This document shows positions 1 through 12,346 of a stretch of DNA of 64,000 bases, one piece after another. This stretch comes from Anolis sagrei. Taxonomy: Eukaryota; Chordata; Lepidosauria; Squamata; Anolidae. The translations under genes were made by a program, and so were the position numbers. The notes beneath the pieces are model-generated. The model searched no databases. It had not been told where the DNA came from and was given only the letters and a program-made list of their open reading frames with translations. The stretch's first letter is position 1. Each line of letters opens with the position of its first letter. Where the stretch lies: NCBI RefSeq assembly GCF_037176765.1, contig NC_090021.1, forward strand, positions 148,745,074 to 148,809,073, given 5' to 3'.

Positions 1-5
1 CATAC

Positions 6-190
6 CTTCAGGAATTTTTTCCTGACTCTCTTTCCACTTTTCTTTATTATCTTGAATAATCAACAACAAGTGTTCCTTAAATCGAGGTATGTCTAAAACT
101 GATAAAAGCTGTCTTTCTGTGCAAGTCCCAGTTTCAGGACTGTCAGTTTCATCATCTTCACTTTGACTTTCACTTGTATGTTGACTCTGA
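6..190 (-). CDS. PDE1-like exon F, C-terminal tail (gene leaves the window)
   Basis: 185-nt exon, with acceptor CCCGCAG and donor GTATG at the very edge of the window. It opens with an acidic, Ser/Glu/Asp-rich stretch (SESQSEDDETDSPETG) and then reads DIPRFKEHLLLIIQDNKEKW. That segment matches the PDE1 tail signature FKNNLVDIIQQNKERWKEL. At least one more exon lies to the left. Confidence 0.88.
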
Positions 191-2655
191 CTGCGGGCGG
201 AAAAAAAGAAAAGACAATTAAAATGAGGTCGCAACAGATGAAATGACTTATTTGGATGAACCTTGTGGTCTCGTCCAGTTCTATTTTTCTATGAACACTC
301 CATAGGGACTACTTGAGAGTGTTTTTTTTTGTTTTGTTTTTGTTTTTGTTTATCTAGATGTATTACAACCTGGCTTCTGGCAAATTATAGAATAAAGACG
401 GCCTCCATTGCCTTGGTTACAATGGGAATTGAACACAGAGAATTTGTCCCTGTAAATTCTTCCGGATGTTCCATACCATAAATCATGACACGATCCTGGA
501 CAACCTTGCTGTTATGGAAACTGGAGACACTGTTTGGTAGTGGTTCCTTTCCTTCTTAGAAGGGAGAGCTCAAAAACAAATATGTTTTAATGTGTTGACG
601 AAGGCTTTCGTGGCCAGAATCACTGAGTTGCTGTGAGTTTTTTGGGCTGTATGGCCATGTTCCAGAAGCATTCTTTCCTGATGTTTTTCATCTCCAGATA
701 ACCTCTGAAGATGCTCGCCACAGATGCAGGCAAAACTTCAGGAGAGAACACTACTGGAAGATGGCCATACAACCCCCAAAACTCACAGCAATCCATATAT
801 TTTTTAATTTCATGTAGAAGACACTGAACCAGTATCTTCAAGCTGCAGGCCAGCCTATAGCACAGAAACAGGTTTGGTCACATTAGCAGATGGCCTGGTC
901 TGGAAACTATATTCCTGTTTTTTTGGGGTGTTTTGTGTGTGTGTCCATGTGTGCTTGAGGACCGGGACATCTGTAGGGATACCAAGGTGCTTGTTTATAA
1001 AGCTATTGTCCTCCCAACCCTGCTATACGCCTGCGAGACGTGGACTATCTGCAGACATCACATGCAACTCCTGAAACGATTCCATCAGTGCTGCCTCCAG
1101 AAAATCCTGCAAATCTCTTGGGAAGACAAACGGATATACGTCAGCATGCTGGAAGAAGCAAAGACCACCAGCATTGAAGTGATGGTCCTCCGCCATCAGC
1201 TCCGCTGGACCGGCCACGTTGTCCAGATGCCCGACCACCATCTCCCAGAGAAGTTGCTCTACTTCGAACTCAAGAATGGAAAACAGAATGTTGGTGGGCA
1301 GGAAAAGAGATTTAAAGATGGGCTGAAAGCCAACCTTAAAAACTCTGGCATAGACACTGAGAACTGGGAAGCCCTGGCCCTTGAGCGCTCCAGTTGGAGG
1401 TCAGCTGTGACCAGCAATGCTGTAGAATTTGAAGAGGCATGAATGGAAGGCAAAAGAGAGAAACGTGCCAGGAGGAAGGCGTGTCAAGCCAACCCCAACC
1501 AGGACCGCCTTCCACCTGGAAAACAATGCCCTCACTGCCGGAGAAGATGCAGATCAAGAATAGGGCTCCACAGTCACCTACAGACCCACCAAAACATTGA
1601 TCCTGGAAGACTATCCTACTCGGCCAACGAAGGATCGCCTAAGTAAGTAAGTAAGTGTGTGTGTGTTAGGAGCGACTGCAAGTTGCTTCTGGTGTGAGAG
1701 AATTGCCTGTCTGCAAGGACATTGCCCAGGGGACACCCGGATGTTTTGATGTTTTACCATCCTTGTGGGGGGCTTCTCTCATGCCGCCGCACAGGGAGCT
1801 GGAGCTGACAGAGGGAGCTCATCCGCGCTCTCCCCGGATTTGAACCTACGACCTGTCAATTTTCACTCCTGCTGGCACAAGGGTTCCTGTTGATTCTATT
1901 GGACTCTCAGCAGCTATCAGTGTCAGCAACAATGCTATTTTTCTGGGCCATTTGTCCAGTGTAGGACTTAAAGCCACTGTTTGCTGTGCATCAATTCTTC
2001 TTGCAGGGATGGATTTAGAGAAGGTGTCTGGAGACACCCTGGCCAAGAAACCCCTGGAAAAGATCATCTGGAGTTTTGGGGTTCAGTGTCAGGTTTCTGG
2101 AATGGACTAGATGAAGGTAAATACATAGAAATTTAATCCAGGCCATATTTGCAAAGGTAAACTAGCATGCCAGACTGTTTATTTGTAAGGTTTAACTATA
2201 GTGGAAAGTTAGATCTAGCTACTGTGACACATGCCTTAATAACATCGCATTTGAATGACTGTAATGCACTAGGAGCCTCCGGTGGTGCAATGGGTTAAAT
2301 CCTTGAGCTGGCAGGACTGCTGACAAAAAGGTCGGCAGATCGAATCTGGGGAGCAGGGTGAGCTCCTGTCTGTCAGCTCCAGCTTCCAATGTGGGCACAT
2401 GAGAGAAGTCTCCCACAAGATGGTAAAACAGCATTATTTTTTAAATTTTTAAATTATTACATTTGGCCCAACCTTAGGTTTTTAAATGCTTGTATGTTAT
2501 TGTTATTGTTTATTGCTTATTTTTGTTTATGAGAGTTATTTTACTGTTTTGTATTGCTTATTTTGTTATTGCCTTCATTTTATTGATGTATTGTGGGCCC
2601 GGCCTCATGTAAGCCACACCAAGTCCCTTGGGGAGATGGTAGCGGGGTACAAATA

Positions 2656-2692
<37 letters not shown>

Positions 2693-4421
2693 GTGTCAGG
2701 AGCAAGTCGCTTCTGGTGTGAGAGAATTGGCCGTCTGTAAGGACGTTGCCCAGGGGACGCCTGGATGATTTGATGTTTTTATCATCCTTGTGGGAGGCTT
2801 CTCTCATGTCCCCGCATGAAGAGCTGGAGCTGATAGAAGGAGCTCATCCGCCTCTCCCCGGATTCGAACCTGCGACCTGTTGGTCTTCAGTCCTGCCGGC
2901 ACAGGGGTTTAACCCACTGCTCCACCGGGAGCTCCTCCTAATAATAATAATAATTATTATTATTAAAACATCCGGGTGCTCCCTAGGCAACGTTCTTGCA
3001 GACCGCAAATTCTCTCACACCAGAAGCGACTTGCCGTTTCTCAAGTCGCTCCTGACATGAAATGAAATTCCCCTGTTGAAATGGTGTCACTTATTCTCTG
3101 AACAGAATTCAAAGTGCTGGTTATGATCTTTAAATCCCTATACAGCTTGGGTCCACATTATTTAAAAGACTGCATCTCCCATTATGAGTCAGTACAGGTT
3201 ATAAGATCTTCAAGGCAGGGCTATTTCTCACAGCAAGTTGGAAAAAATGTTATTCCATATATACATGAAACCATTGGGAGAGTTTATGTGGAGTTTTGGG
3301 GTCCGATACCACTAGTATGATGAAGCCTCTCAGCTTGCTCTTTCCTCCCTAACCCTAACTAAGAAAATTTAAGGCTATCATCTCTAACAGACTGGATGAA
3401 GGTAAATAAACTGAAGCTTAATCCCAAGTGCTAGGTCAGCATACACTCAGATCCTCTCCTCCTCCCTCGAAATTCCATGTTTACATTGTGGGGGGTCTAC
3501 TCATGGATTCAGTACTGAGCCTGGATGTGCAAGTTTCTGAATGGGTGACACTTGCAAGGCCATTTGCAGTTTTTATGTTTTTTCTCGTGGCATTTAAGTT
3601 GAATTATTTTAATTCTGGGCACCACAATTCAAGAGAGATATTGACAAGCTGGAATGTGTCCAGAGGAGAGTGACTAAAATGAAAAAGGGTCTGGAGAACA
3701 AGCCCTATGAGGAGCGGCTTAAGGAGCTGGGCATGTTTAGCCTGAAGAAGAGAAGGCTGAGAGGAGATATGATAGCCATGTATAAATATGTGAGAGGAAG
3801 CCACAGGGAGGAGGGAGCAAGCTTGTTTTCTGCTTCCCTGGAGACTAGGACACGAAACAATGGCTTCAAACTACAAGAGAGGAGATCCCATCTGAACATG
3901 AGGAAGAACTTCCTGACTGTGAGAGCCGTTCAGCAGTGGAACTCTCTGCCCCGGAGTGTGGTGGAGGCTCCTTCTTTGGAAGCTTTTAAACAGGGGCTGG
4001 ATGGCCATCTGTCAGGGGTGATTTGAATGCAATATTCCTGCTTCTTGGCAGGGGGTTGGACTGGATGGCCCATGAGGTCTCTTCCAACTCTAGGATTCTA
4101 TGATTCTATGATTCTAAAAATGTTTCATTCTATTTCTAATTTGTAGCTTTTTAAATTGTGTAGTTTTTTTAAGGGTTGTGAGCCACTTTGGGTCTTGATC
4201 CAAAGAAGAAAGCAAGGTACTAATCTAATAACAATAGTAGCAGCAACAACAACAGCACTTGTTTTACTCTGTGGTTTTACTTTTGTAAGCAGCCTTTATT
4301 CCCAGGTTTGGGGAAAAGTTGGGCTATAGATGCTGATTGACATTATTAAGAACTAGGGTATCAATCGCCACTTTGAGTCTCCTTGTGGAGAGAAAAAGTA
4401 GGGTATAAATAAACATGTACA

Positions 4422-4466
<45 letters not shown>

Positions 4467-7400
4467 TGAAGACTGCAAAAATAAAGTTAACACAAGACAA
4501 GGGTTTTTTTTCATACCGCTGCTGTTTGGAGGAAGAAGCACATTTTGATTTAGAAGCTTCCTTTATAAGAGGAGCAACAATTTTTTCAAGGACTTCAAAT
4601 AGAAGAACAAATAAAGGTCTTATTATGATCTCAATAAAGCCTGTAAAGAAGAAAAAATTCAGACACAATGATTACATTTCTTGCAGATGAAGAAACTTCA
4701 GTCAATACAGTGTCATGAGAATGCAGAAATTTAGCTAAACTAAACTTGATAATCCATATTATCAAAGGAGATAATCCACATCTACTTTGAACTGGATTAT
4801 ATTGATGCCGACCCCCCCCCCCACTTCCTGGGTCAAAATTAATTAAAGTATATAGCTGAAACTGTGGCAGGGAGTCCCACAGAGAGCAGGAGCCCAGAGC
4901 TGGTCAGTCCTTCAGATGATCCGAGGAGTGGAGAAACCTTGTAGTAGCTACCAAACACCCCGGATACCTTCTAGCTTTCCCCTCTATTACAAAGTAAACC
5001 CTTCAATAAACATACACTTTATGTCACCCTTATATTTGATTCTTTGTATCCTTTTTTCTTTCTGTGTCTTTTTCTCTCTCCTTTTGCCTCTTGCTGCTGG
5101 CCCCAGTAACCGCTTGGCCCCCATGGTCCCCTCACCCCTCAGAGCAGGGCTACCTTCTTTCCCTTCCCCAACATGTGACCTCTCTACACCCCAACTGTCC
5201 CCGAATCACCCCTCGCCCTGTGAGTACCCCGGTTCTTGTGTTTGGGAGCCCCTAATATTCGCAGATCCTCTCTGTGTGTATAATGTCATATTTTGTGTTT
5301 CATATAAAACTTTGGGAGATCAAGCCACCAATCAAGACTCAGGTAACCTTTCACCAGCACCTCTTGACCCTGAAATTCCCTGCAGCAGTTTTCCTGGTCA
5401 TCAACTCGATAATGAACCCAAGCACCCATCATCACCGGAATCAATCCATCTCTACTGATTCCCATAAAACTGACTGCACATGGCACGACAGGATCTGTAC
5501 ACCTGGGCTGCCTGCCCTTTGTGCAACAACATAGACACAAAAGGACAATAATGACCCAGAACTCCTTCAGTATGCCAGGAGTATTGCCTCGGTTTTCCAC
5601 AAAGCCATTCCCCTTTTCCCCAAGGATGGATCATCAAATTCCATCATCCTAAACAATATCTTGCCATGAGAAACAATGGACACTAGTGCAGAATCACTAG
5701 ACCTGCATGATTGGGGACTTATAGACAATCAGCAAGACAATAAAACTGGTGTGACCAAATGGCCCCTATTTGTCCATCCTGGAGTTGGGACACCATAATC
5801 CACTCATAGAACTATGCATCTCTTTGTCTACATGGTCATTCTGCCTCCTGTTAGACCAAGGGTCCCCAAACTAAGGCCCAGGGGCTGGATACAGCCCTCC
5901 AAGGTCATTTACGTGGCCCTCGCTCAGGGTCAACCTGAGTCTGAAATGACTTGAAAGCACACAACAACAACAACAACAACAACAACCCTATCTCATCAGC
6001 CAAAAGCAGGCCCACACATCCCATTGAAATACTAATAAGTTTATATTTGTTAAAATTGTTCTTCATTTTAATTATTGTATTGTTTTTAAGTGTTTTTTGC
6101 ACTACAAATAAGATGTGTGCAATGTGCATAGAAATTCATTCATTTTTTTTTTTCAAATTATAATCCGGCCCTCCAGCAGTTTGAGGGACGATGACCTGGC
6201 CCTCTGTGTAAAAAGTTTGAGGACCCCTGTGTTAGACATTGGAGAGCAAAAATCTGCATCAGAAGTGGGGAATCCTCTCTGATTGGTTGGTGGGTGATGC
6301 AATCCCGCCTCACAGAGGGAATCCTCCCAGCTGGTATGATGTCAGAGACCGGCTCTGCCAATCAGCTTGAAGCCAGCTCCAGCTAGGGTGTGAGCAGGAA
6401 AAACAAGAGACATTACTGTATAAAAGTGTCTGTTTTATTTTTATCAAGCATGTTCAGCTTCTTTCAGTGGTGTACCACTGGCTGGCTTCTATTCTCAGTG
6501 GCTTCTGCTTCAACTGGTGAGATTTTTTTGATTGGGGAATGTTGGATTTTAGCTTTAAGTCTCACCAAACACGGACTCACAGCAGCCTAGCGCTGGATCC
6601 CACTATCCTCTTGTCGGGCTTCTGTATCCGCGTACTGGGTCTCGCTATCCACACTCCGGATCTAACTATCCATGAACTGCTCTAAATTTCAATACGGGTC
6701 TATACTGCCATATAATACACTTCAAAGCAGATAATCTGGATAATCACAGAGGACTGGGCGACTTGGAAGGCGCTGAACAGACTGCGCTCTGGCACCACGA
6801 GATGCAGAGCCAACCTTCAGAAATGGGGCTACAAAGTGGAATCCTCGACATGCGAGTGTGGAGAGGAGCAAACCACTGACCACCTGCTGCATTGCAACCT
6901 GAGCCCTGCCACATGCACAATGGAGGACCTTCTTGCGGCAACACCAGAGGCACTCCAAGTGGCCAGATACTGGTCAAAGGACATTTAATCAACTACCAAA
7001 CTCACAAATTTTGTATTTTGTTTGTTTGCTTTGTTCTGTTAGAAATGTAATATAATTTGACTGGTTGTCCTGACACGACAAATAAATATCTGGATTGTAT
7101 ATGGCAGTGTAGATGGGGTCCCAGTCTTCTCTCTCCAACCTAAAGGCTCATTTGTGGAAGTGCCTGGGAGGAAAGTCTAGAGATATATGGAATTACACTT
7201 ACAAAATGTATTTGTTCCAACTTACAAACAAATTCAACTTTAAAACAAACCTATAGAACCTATAATTTGTATCTTAATTTAAGAATGAGAAATGGTCCCC
7301 CCATCACACTGCTCTTAAATGAACCTCACCTATTTGAGATTCAGAAATCTTTGTAGTCTTGCGATCACAGAGAGAAGAAATTGGCAATCCCAATGCAGCC

Positions 7401-10134
7401 TCCTTGTCACCCTGGAGTTGGAAGGAATGTATACAGACATAAGAGATCTTGAATAACATTGTGTACATCAAAGTCACATCTTGTTCACATACAATCATAG
7501 CTTAAGAGCAAGAAAAACATATAAAATCAGAAAACACATACATTTCAGAAAGCAAAACTTTAACATCCAACATGTAAAATATGAAACCACAGAGATTTCA
7601 AGTACAGGCAGTCCCAAGTTACAAACATCCAACTTACAAATGACTCCTAGATGAGATAACAGAAAGTGAGAGAAATCTCCCCCTAGGAAACGGAATTCAC
7701 TCCTGGAAGAGTTATCACAGGGGAAAGGTGTCTCCATTGAAGCTTTATAACCAATCCTTGTTTTTCAAAATCCAATTATCATAGGGACAGAAAATGTGAC
7801 CAAATTTTGCTGGAGTTACACTTAAAAATAAATCTGTTCCGGTTTACAAACAAATTAAATTTACAGAACTTATCTTGGGTTGCTGTGAGTTTTCCAGACT
7901 GTATGGTCATCTGGAAGCATACACGAAGCTTGGCCTGTCACTGAACATCTAGAAAACCAAAGTGCTGTTCCAGCAGTCACCAGCCATCCCCTCCCCAATG
8001 CCAGAGATACAACTTAATGGTGTAACATTAGAAAATGTTGATCATTTCCGCTACCTTGGCAGCCACCTCTCCACCAAAGTCAACATCGACACCGAAATAC
8101 AACACCGCCTGAGCTCTGCGAGTGCAGCATTTTCCCGAATGAAGCAGAGAGTGTTTGAGGACCGGGACATCCGTAGGGATACCAAGGTGCTTGTCTATAA
8201 AGCTATTGTCCTCCCAACCCTGCTATATGCCTGTGAGACGTGGACTGTCTACAGACGTCACATGCAATGCCTGGAACGATTCCATCAGCGCTGCCTCCTA
8301 AAAATCCTGCAAATCTCTTGGGAAGACAGGCGGACAAACGTCAGCGTGCTGGAAGAAGCAATGACCACCAGCACTGAAGTGATGGTCCTCTGCCATCAAC
8401 TCCGCTGGACCGGCCACGTTGTCCGGATGCCTGACCACCGTCTCCCAAAGCAGTTGCTCTACTCTGAACTTAAAAATGGAAAACGGAACGTTGGTGGACA
8501 GGAAAAGAGATTTAAAGATGGGCTCAAAGCCAACCTTAAAAACTCTGGCATAGACACTGAGAAGTGGGAAGCCCTGGCCCTTGACCGCTCCAGCTGGAGG
8601 TCAGCTGTGACCAGTAGTGCTGCAGAATTCGAGGTGGCATGAGTGGAAGGTGGAAGAGAGAAACGTGCCAGGAGGAAAGCACGTCAGGCCAACCCTGACC
8701 GGGACCACCTTCCACCTGGAAACCAATGCCTTCACTGTGGGAGAAGATGCGGGTCAAGAATAGGACTCCACAGCCACCTACAAACCCACAAGAATAGTCA
8801 TCAAGGAAGACCATCTTACTCGTCCAACGAGGGATCACCTAAGTAAGTAAGTAAGGTCATCTGGAACATGGCCATACAGCCTGGAAAACTCACAGCAACC
8901 CAATGTCCATGAAAGCATTCCACAACATATAGAACTCATCTTGTTTGTAACTTAGGGTCTGCCTGTACTTGCAAGGAATATCTGATCTTGGTTTCATGTA
9001 CTTGTTAGTAAGCAAGCATTAAACTAACCTCTATGTGATAATGGATAATGGCAATTTAATGAAATTAACCAAAGCCTTGACATGAAGCCCATGGAAAAAT
9101 GTGCTGGACTTATTCCAGCTTAGAACCAAACCCATTGTGTGTTAACCGAGCATTATAACACCCAAAGTACTTATCTGACGTAGATACACTATAATTTGTA
9201 ATATGAAAGGCTAATGTTCATGTTACTATTTAAGTAAACAACATACTTGCGAGAATGCCACCTTAGCTTAGAGTGTTTTTTAAAAAATCTATCAATCTTT
9301 ATTGAGGGCCTCATTTGAACTGATACTATAATGCAACTTCAAAATGATTCATAACTGGAGTGACCACAAAGCGCAAGCCACCAATGCGCACTACAGTTCA
9401 CATTTAAGTATATATTGATTTACTAATCTTATTTCCCAACCCTTCTGCATAGCAGCTTTGATTTTTTAAAGGACTTCTTTAAAAAAATTAATCCAAATCT
9501 ATTGCAAAATCACACGGAGCACTCTAAGGAGAGTTTGGTTTTCTTGTCATAAACCTGTACTTGTTTGCAGCACAAATGCATGGGTTGGGTATTTTTTCTC
9601 TCTCAAATAATCTTTCAAAAAACATTTTCAAACGTGCCTGATTTTTCTGTTGGGTGTTTCTCTTTCATGCAAAAATGTTAATGATACCTGTTCACCCTTA
9701 AAATAGTGCAGAAAGAATCTTACAATGTATAGATGTGGCAACTGTATATAAATAGATGACTGTCTAATAAAGGATAATGTGCACCTATCCCAAGCTCATT
9801 TTAGCTGCAAAAGGGCCTATTATTTGGCAGGAATGTTTGTTCTGATGGGATTCTAACAGAAATACACAGGTTGGCTATGCAGCATAGCAGGAAAGGCTTG
9901 TACCACTTGCTTTGCATTGGATTTCACCTGCAGCTAAATTGGCAGTTTTGTAACAGTAACATTAGCTAGATTAGTTGCTTTGTTAAATGTAATAAAGATT
10001 AAAGCCCATCTGCATCTCCAGTTTGGTTCAAATCCCTTCCTTCCTTCCTTCCTTCCTTCCTTCCTTCCTTCCTTCCTTCCTTCCTTCCTTCCTTCCTCCC
10101 TCCCTCCCTCCCTCCCTCCCTCCCTCCCTCCCTC

Positions 10135-10165
<31 letters not shown>

Positions 10166-10351
10166 TCCTCCCTGCCTGCCTTCCCTCCCTCCCTCCTTCC
10201 TTCCCTCCCTCCCTCCCTCCCTCCGTCCTTCCTTTCCTTCCTTCCTTCTTTCTTTCTTTCCTCCCTGCCTGCCCGCCTTCCCTCCCTCCCTCCTTCTTTC
10301 TTTCCTTCCTTCCTTCCTTCCTCCCTCCCTCCCTCCCTTCCTCCCTCCCTC

Positions 10352-10390
<39 letters not shown>

Positions 10391-12304
10391 TCCTCCCTGC
10401 CTGCCTGCCTTCCCTCCCTCCCTCCTTCCTTCCCTCCCTCCCTCCCTCCCTCCGTCCTTCCTTTCCTTCCTTCCTTCTTTCTTTCTTTCCTCCCTGCCTG
10501 CCCGCCTTCCCTCCCTCCCTCCTTCTTTCTTTCCTTCCTTCCTTCCTTCCTTCCTTCCTTCCTTCCTTCCTTCCTTCTCCCTCCCTTTCTTGCTCTTCAG
10601 CATTAGCATCACTTGCTTTTTAGAAACTGTTCTAGAGAAGCAGCGTGGTGTGGCAAAGGATGGGCCATAAGCACTAGCCAGGATAACTGAAAACAAGAGA
10701 TATTGGGAGGGCTGTGCTTTCTTTACGCCTAGTACAGCAGCTATCATATGGAAATTGATACAGGAAAACTGTGTCCCTGCAATTCCCTGCCAAGCCCTCA
10801 AGCTCATTTGCCCTGAGGACATGTCACCAAGATTTGTTTGTAGCTCTATGGGAAGGCCCTGCTCTCTGTCCCGCATGCATCACAGGTGTGTTTGGCGGGA
10901 CGAGAGACAGGGCCTTCTCAGTGGTGGCCCCTCGGCTGTGGAACGCCCTGCCTGCAGATATCAGATCGGCCCCCTCCCTGCTGGCGTTTCGGAGGAAAGT
11001 GAAGACCTGGCTGTTCGAACAAGCATTTGATTAAACAGTGTAACTGAACATAGGAATACGGAATAATGGATGATGAGACTGGATTCTGATTTTACTGTTG
11101 AGGCGCTAATGATTGTTATACTGATGTTTCATGATTTATGTTACAATTGTTTTTAATTGCCCTATACTTGTCTCGTGATGTTTTGTATCGATGTTGTTCA
11201 CCGCTTTGAGTCGCCTGAGGGCCGAGAAAAGTGGTATATAAATAAAGTAAGTAAGTAAATAAATAAATAAATATGGTGTAGCCAGAGCTCAATGGGTTGA
11301 AGCACTAAGACTTTCCAGTTTCTACTTGATGACCTTCTGACGTCAACTCTCCTGGCTCTATTGTTTTCAGTGACCATGTGGTGAACCCATTACAGGGTTT
11401 TCTGAGCAAAGTTTAGTTGGAGGGAGTTTGCCTTCACCTTCTTCTGAAATTGATAGGGTGCAACTTGCCTATACATTTATATGGCCAAGAGGGAATTTGT
11501 ATCCTAGGGCCCTTCCAGAAAGTGCAGGACCTGTCGCACTTTTACCTGAGAAGTCCAAATGACACCACAGGCAAAAGCGAATTTATTGGAACAAAGCAGG
11601 ATTTCCCTGCTTTTTTCTGAATTCGATTGGACACCTGGTAAGACCCAGATCTTAGGTAAGATTCGGGTCTAACCAGTTGTAGGCCCTGTGTGGATTGGGC
11701 CCCAGTACCGTGTCATGCAATTCCTGGGCCCAATCCACACAGCCATCTCAATTTTTCAGGCTCCATGAGCACAAAAAATTGAGAGAGCACTCACTTCTTT
11801 CCCCCAAACCCCTAAATAAGCCTTTACATATAAAAAGTCACCAGGATGGCATTATGGTTGTCCTTCCATCCTCCTGGTTAATAGAAATGACGTACCAGGA
11901 GATGGAGAGGCGAGTAGCAAAATCGCTCTCCCTTTCCCCCTTGTCTCCTATTGTGTCATTTCTATATGCAAGGAGGATGGTAGGATCACCATAATGGCGG
12001 TATGATACTTTTTTAGAAATAATTAAGGCTTATTTTGGGGGGCTTCTGAGTGAGTGGATACCATCCCAGTAGTTACCAGGATGGCATCTAGACACCCTGC
12101 CCAGGAAAGCCTGGATTTGGGTAGCTTGTGGGGACAAAAATCCACGCCAAAGTGGGTTTTTAAAATCCGCTTCGGTGCGGGTTTTATCCCTGTCTGGAAG
12201 CACCCCTAGTCTCTAGAGTTATATTATAATGCTCAAACAACTACACCACTCTGGCTCTCATGCACACTTGCAAGGAAATACCAATCAATTCAGTTTTTAT
12301 CAAT

Positions 12305-12346
<42 letters not shown>

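Larger units (their letters stand above)
1888..3600 (+). mobile_element. Decayed L2-type LINE, split by SINE insertions
   Basis: Blocks at 1888-2270, 3085-3345 and 3390-3550 are each recognisable against the better L2 copy at 19400-21960. Examples are TTGGACTCTCAGCAGC (LDLSAA), the GACTACTGCAATGC-like ATGACTGTAATGCAC, and AATTCAAAGTGCTGG. The middle, 2271-3065, is occupied by two SINEs. The element is too decayed to code. Confidence 0.6.

Noticed and set aside
2271-2340. tRNA gene
   Set aside because: The tRNA-like boxes belong to a SINE head. The acceptor stem and anticodon arm do not fold, and many copies occur in the window.
4353-4541. Frames rich in Ile/Tyr or Asn (also at 5951, 32541, 37358, 50390, 53469)
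   Set aside because: These are translations of (AAT)n or (CAA)n microsatellites.
4916-5458. 180-codon frame in a PDE1-like intron
   Set aside because: Low-complexity Pro/Ser/Leu composition, no recognisable domain, and on the strand opposite to the host gene. Probably chance or decayed repeat.
9980-10876. Long open frames of 208, 215 and 282 codons
   Set aside because: They run through the polypyrimidine tract and encode only simple Pro/Ser/Leu/Phe or Lys/Glu/Gly/Arg repeats.
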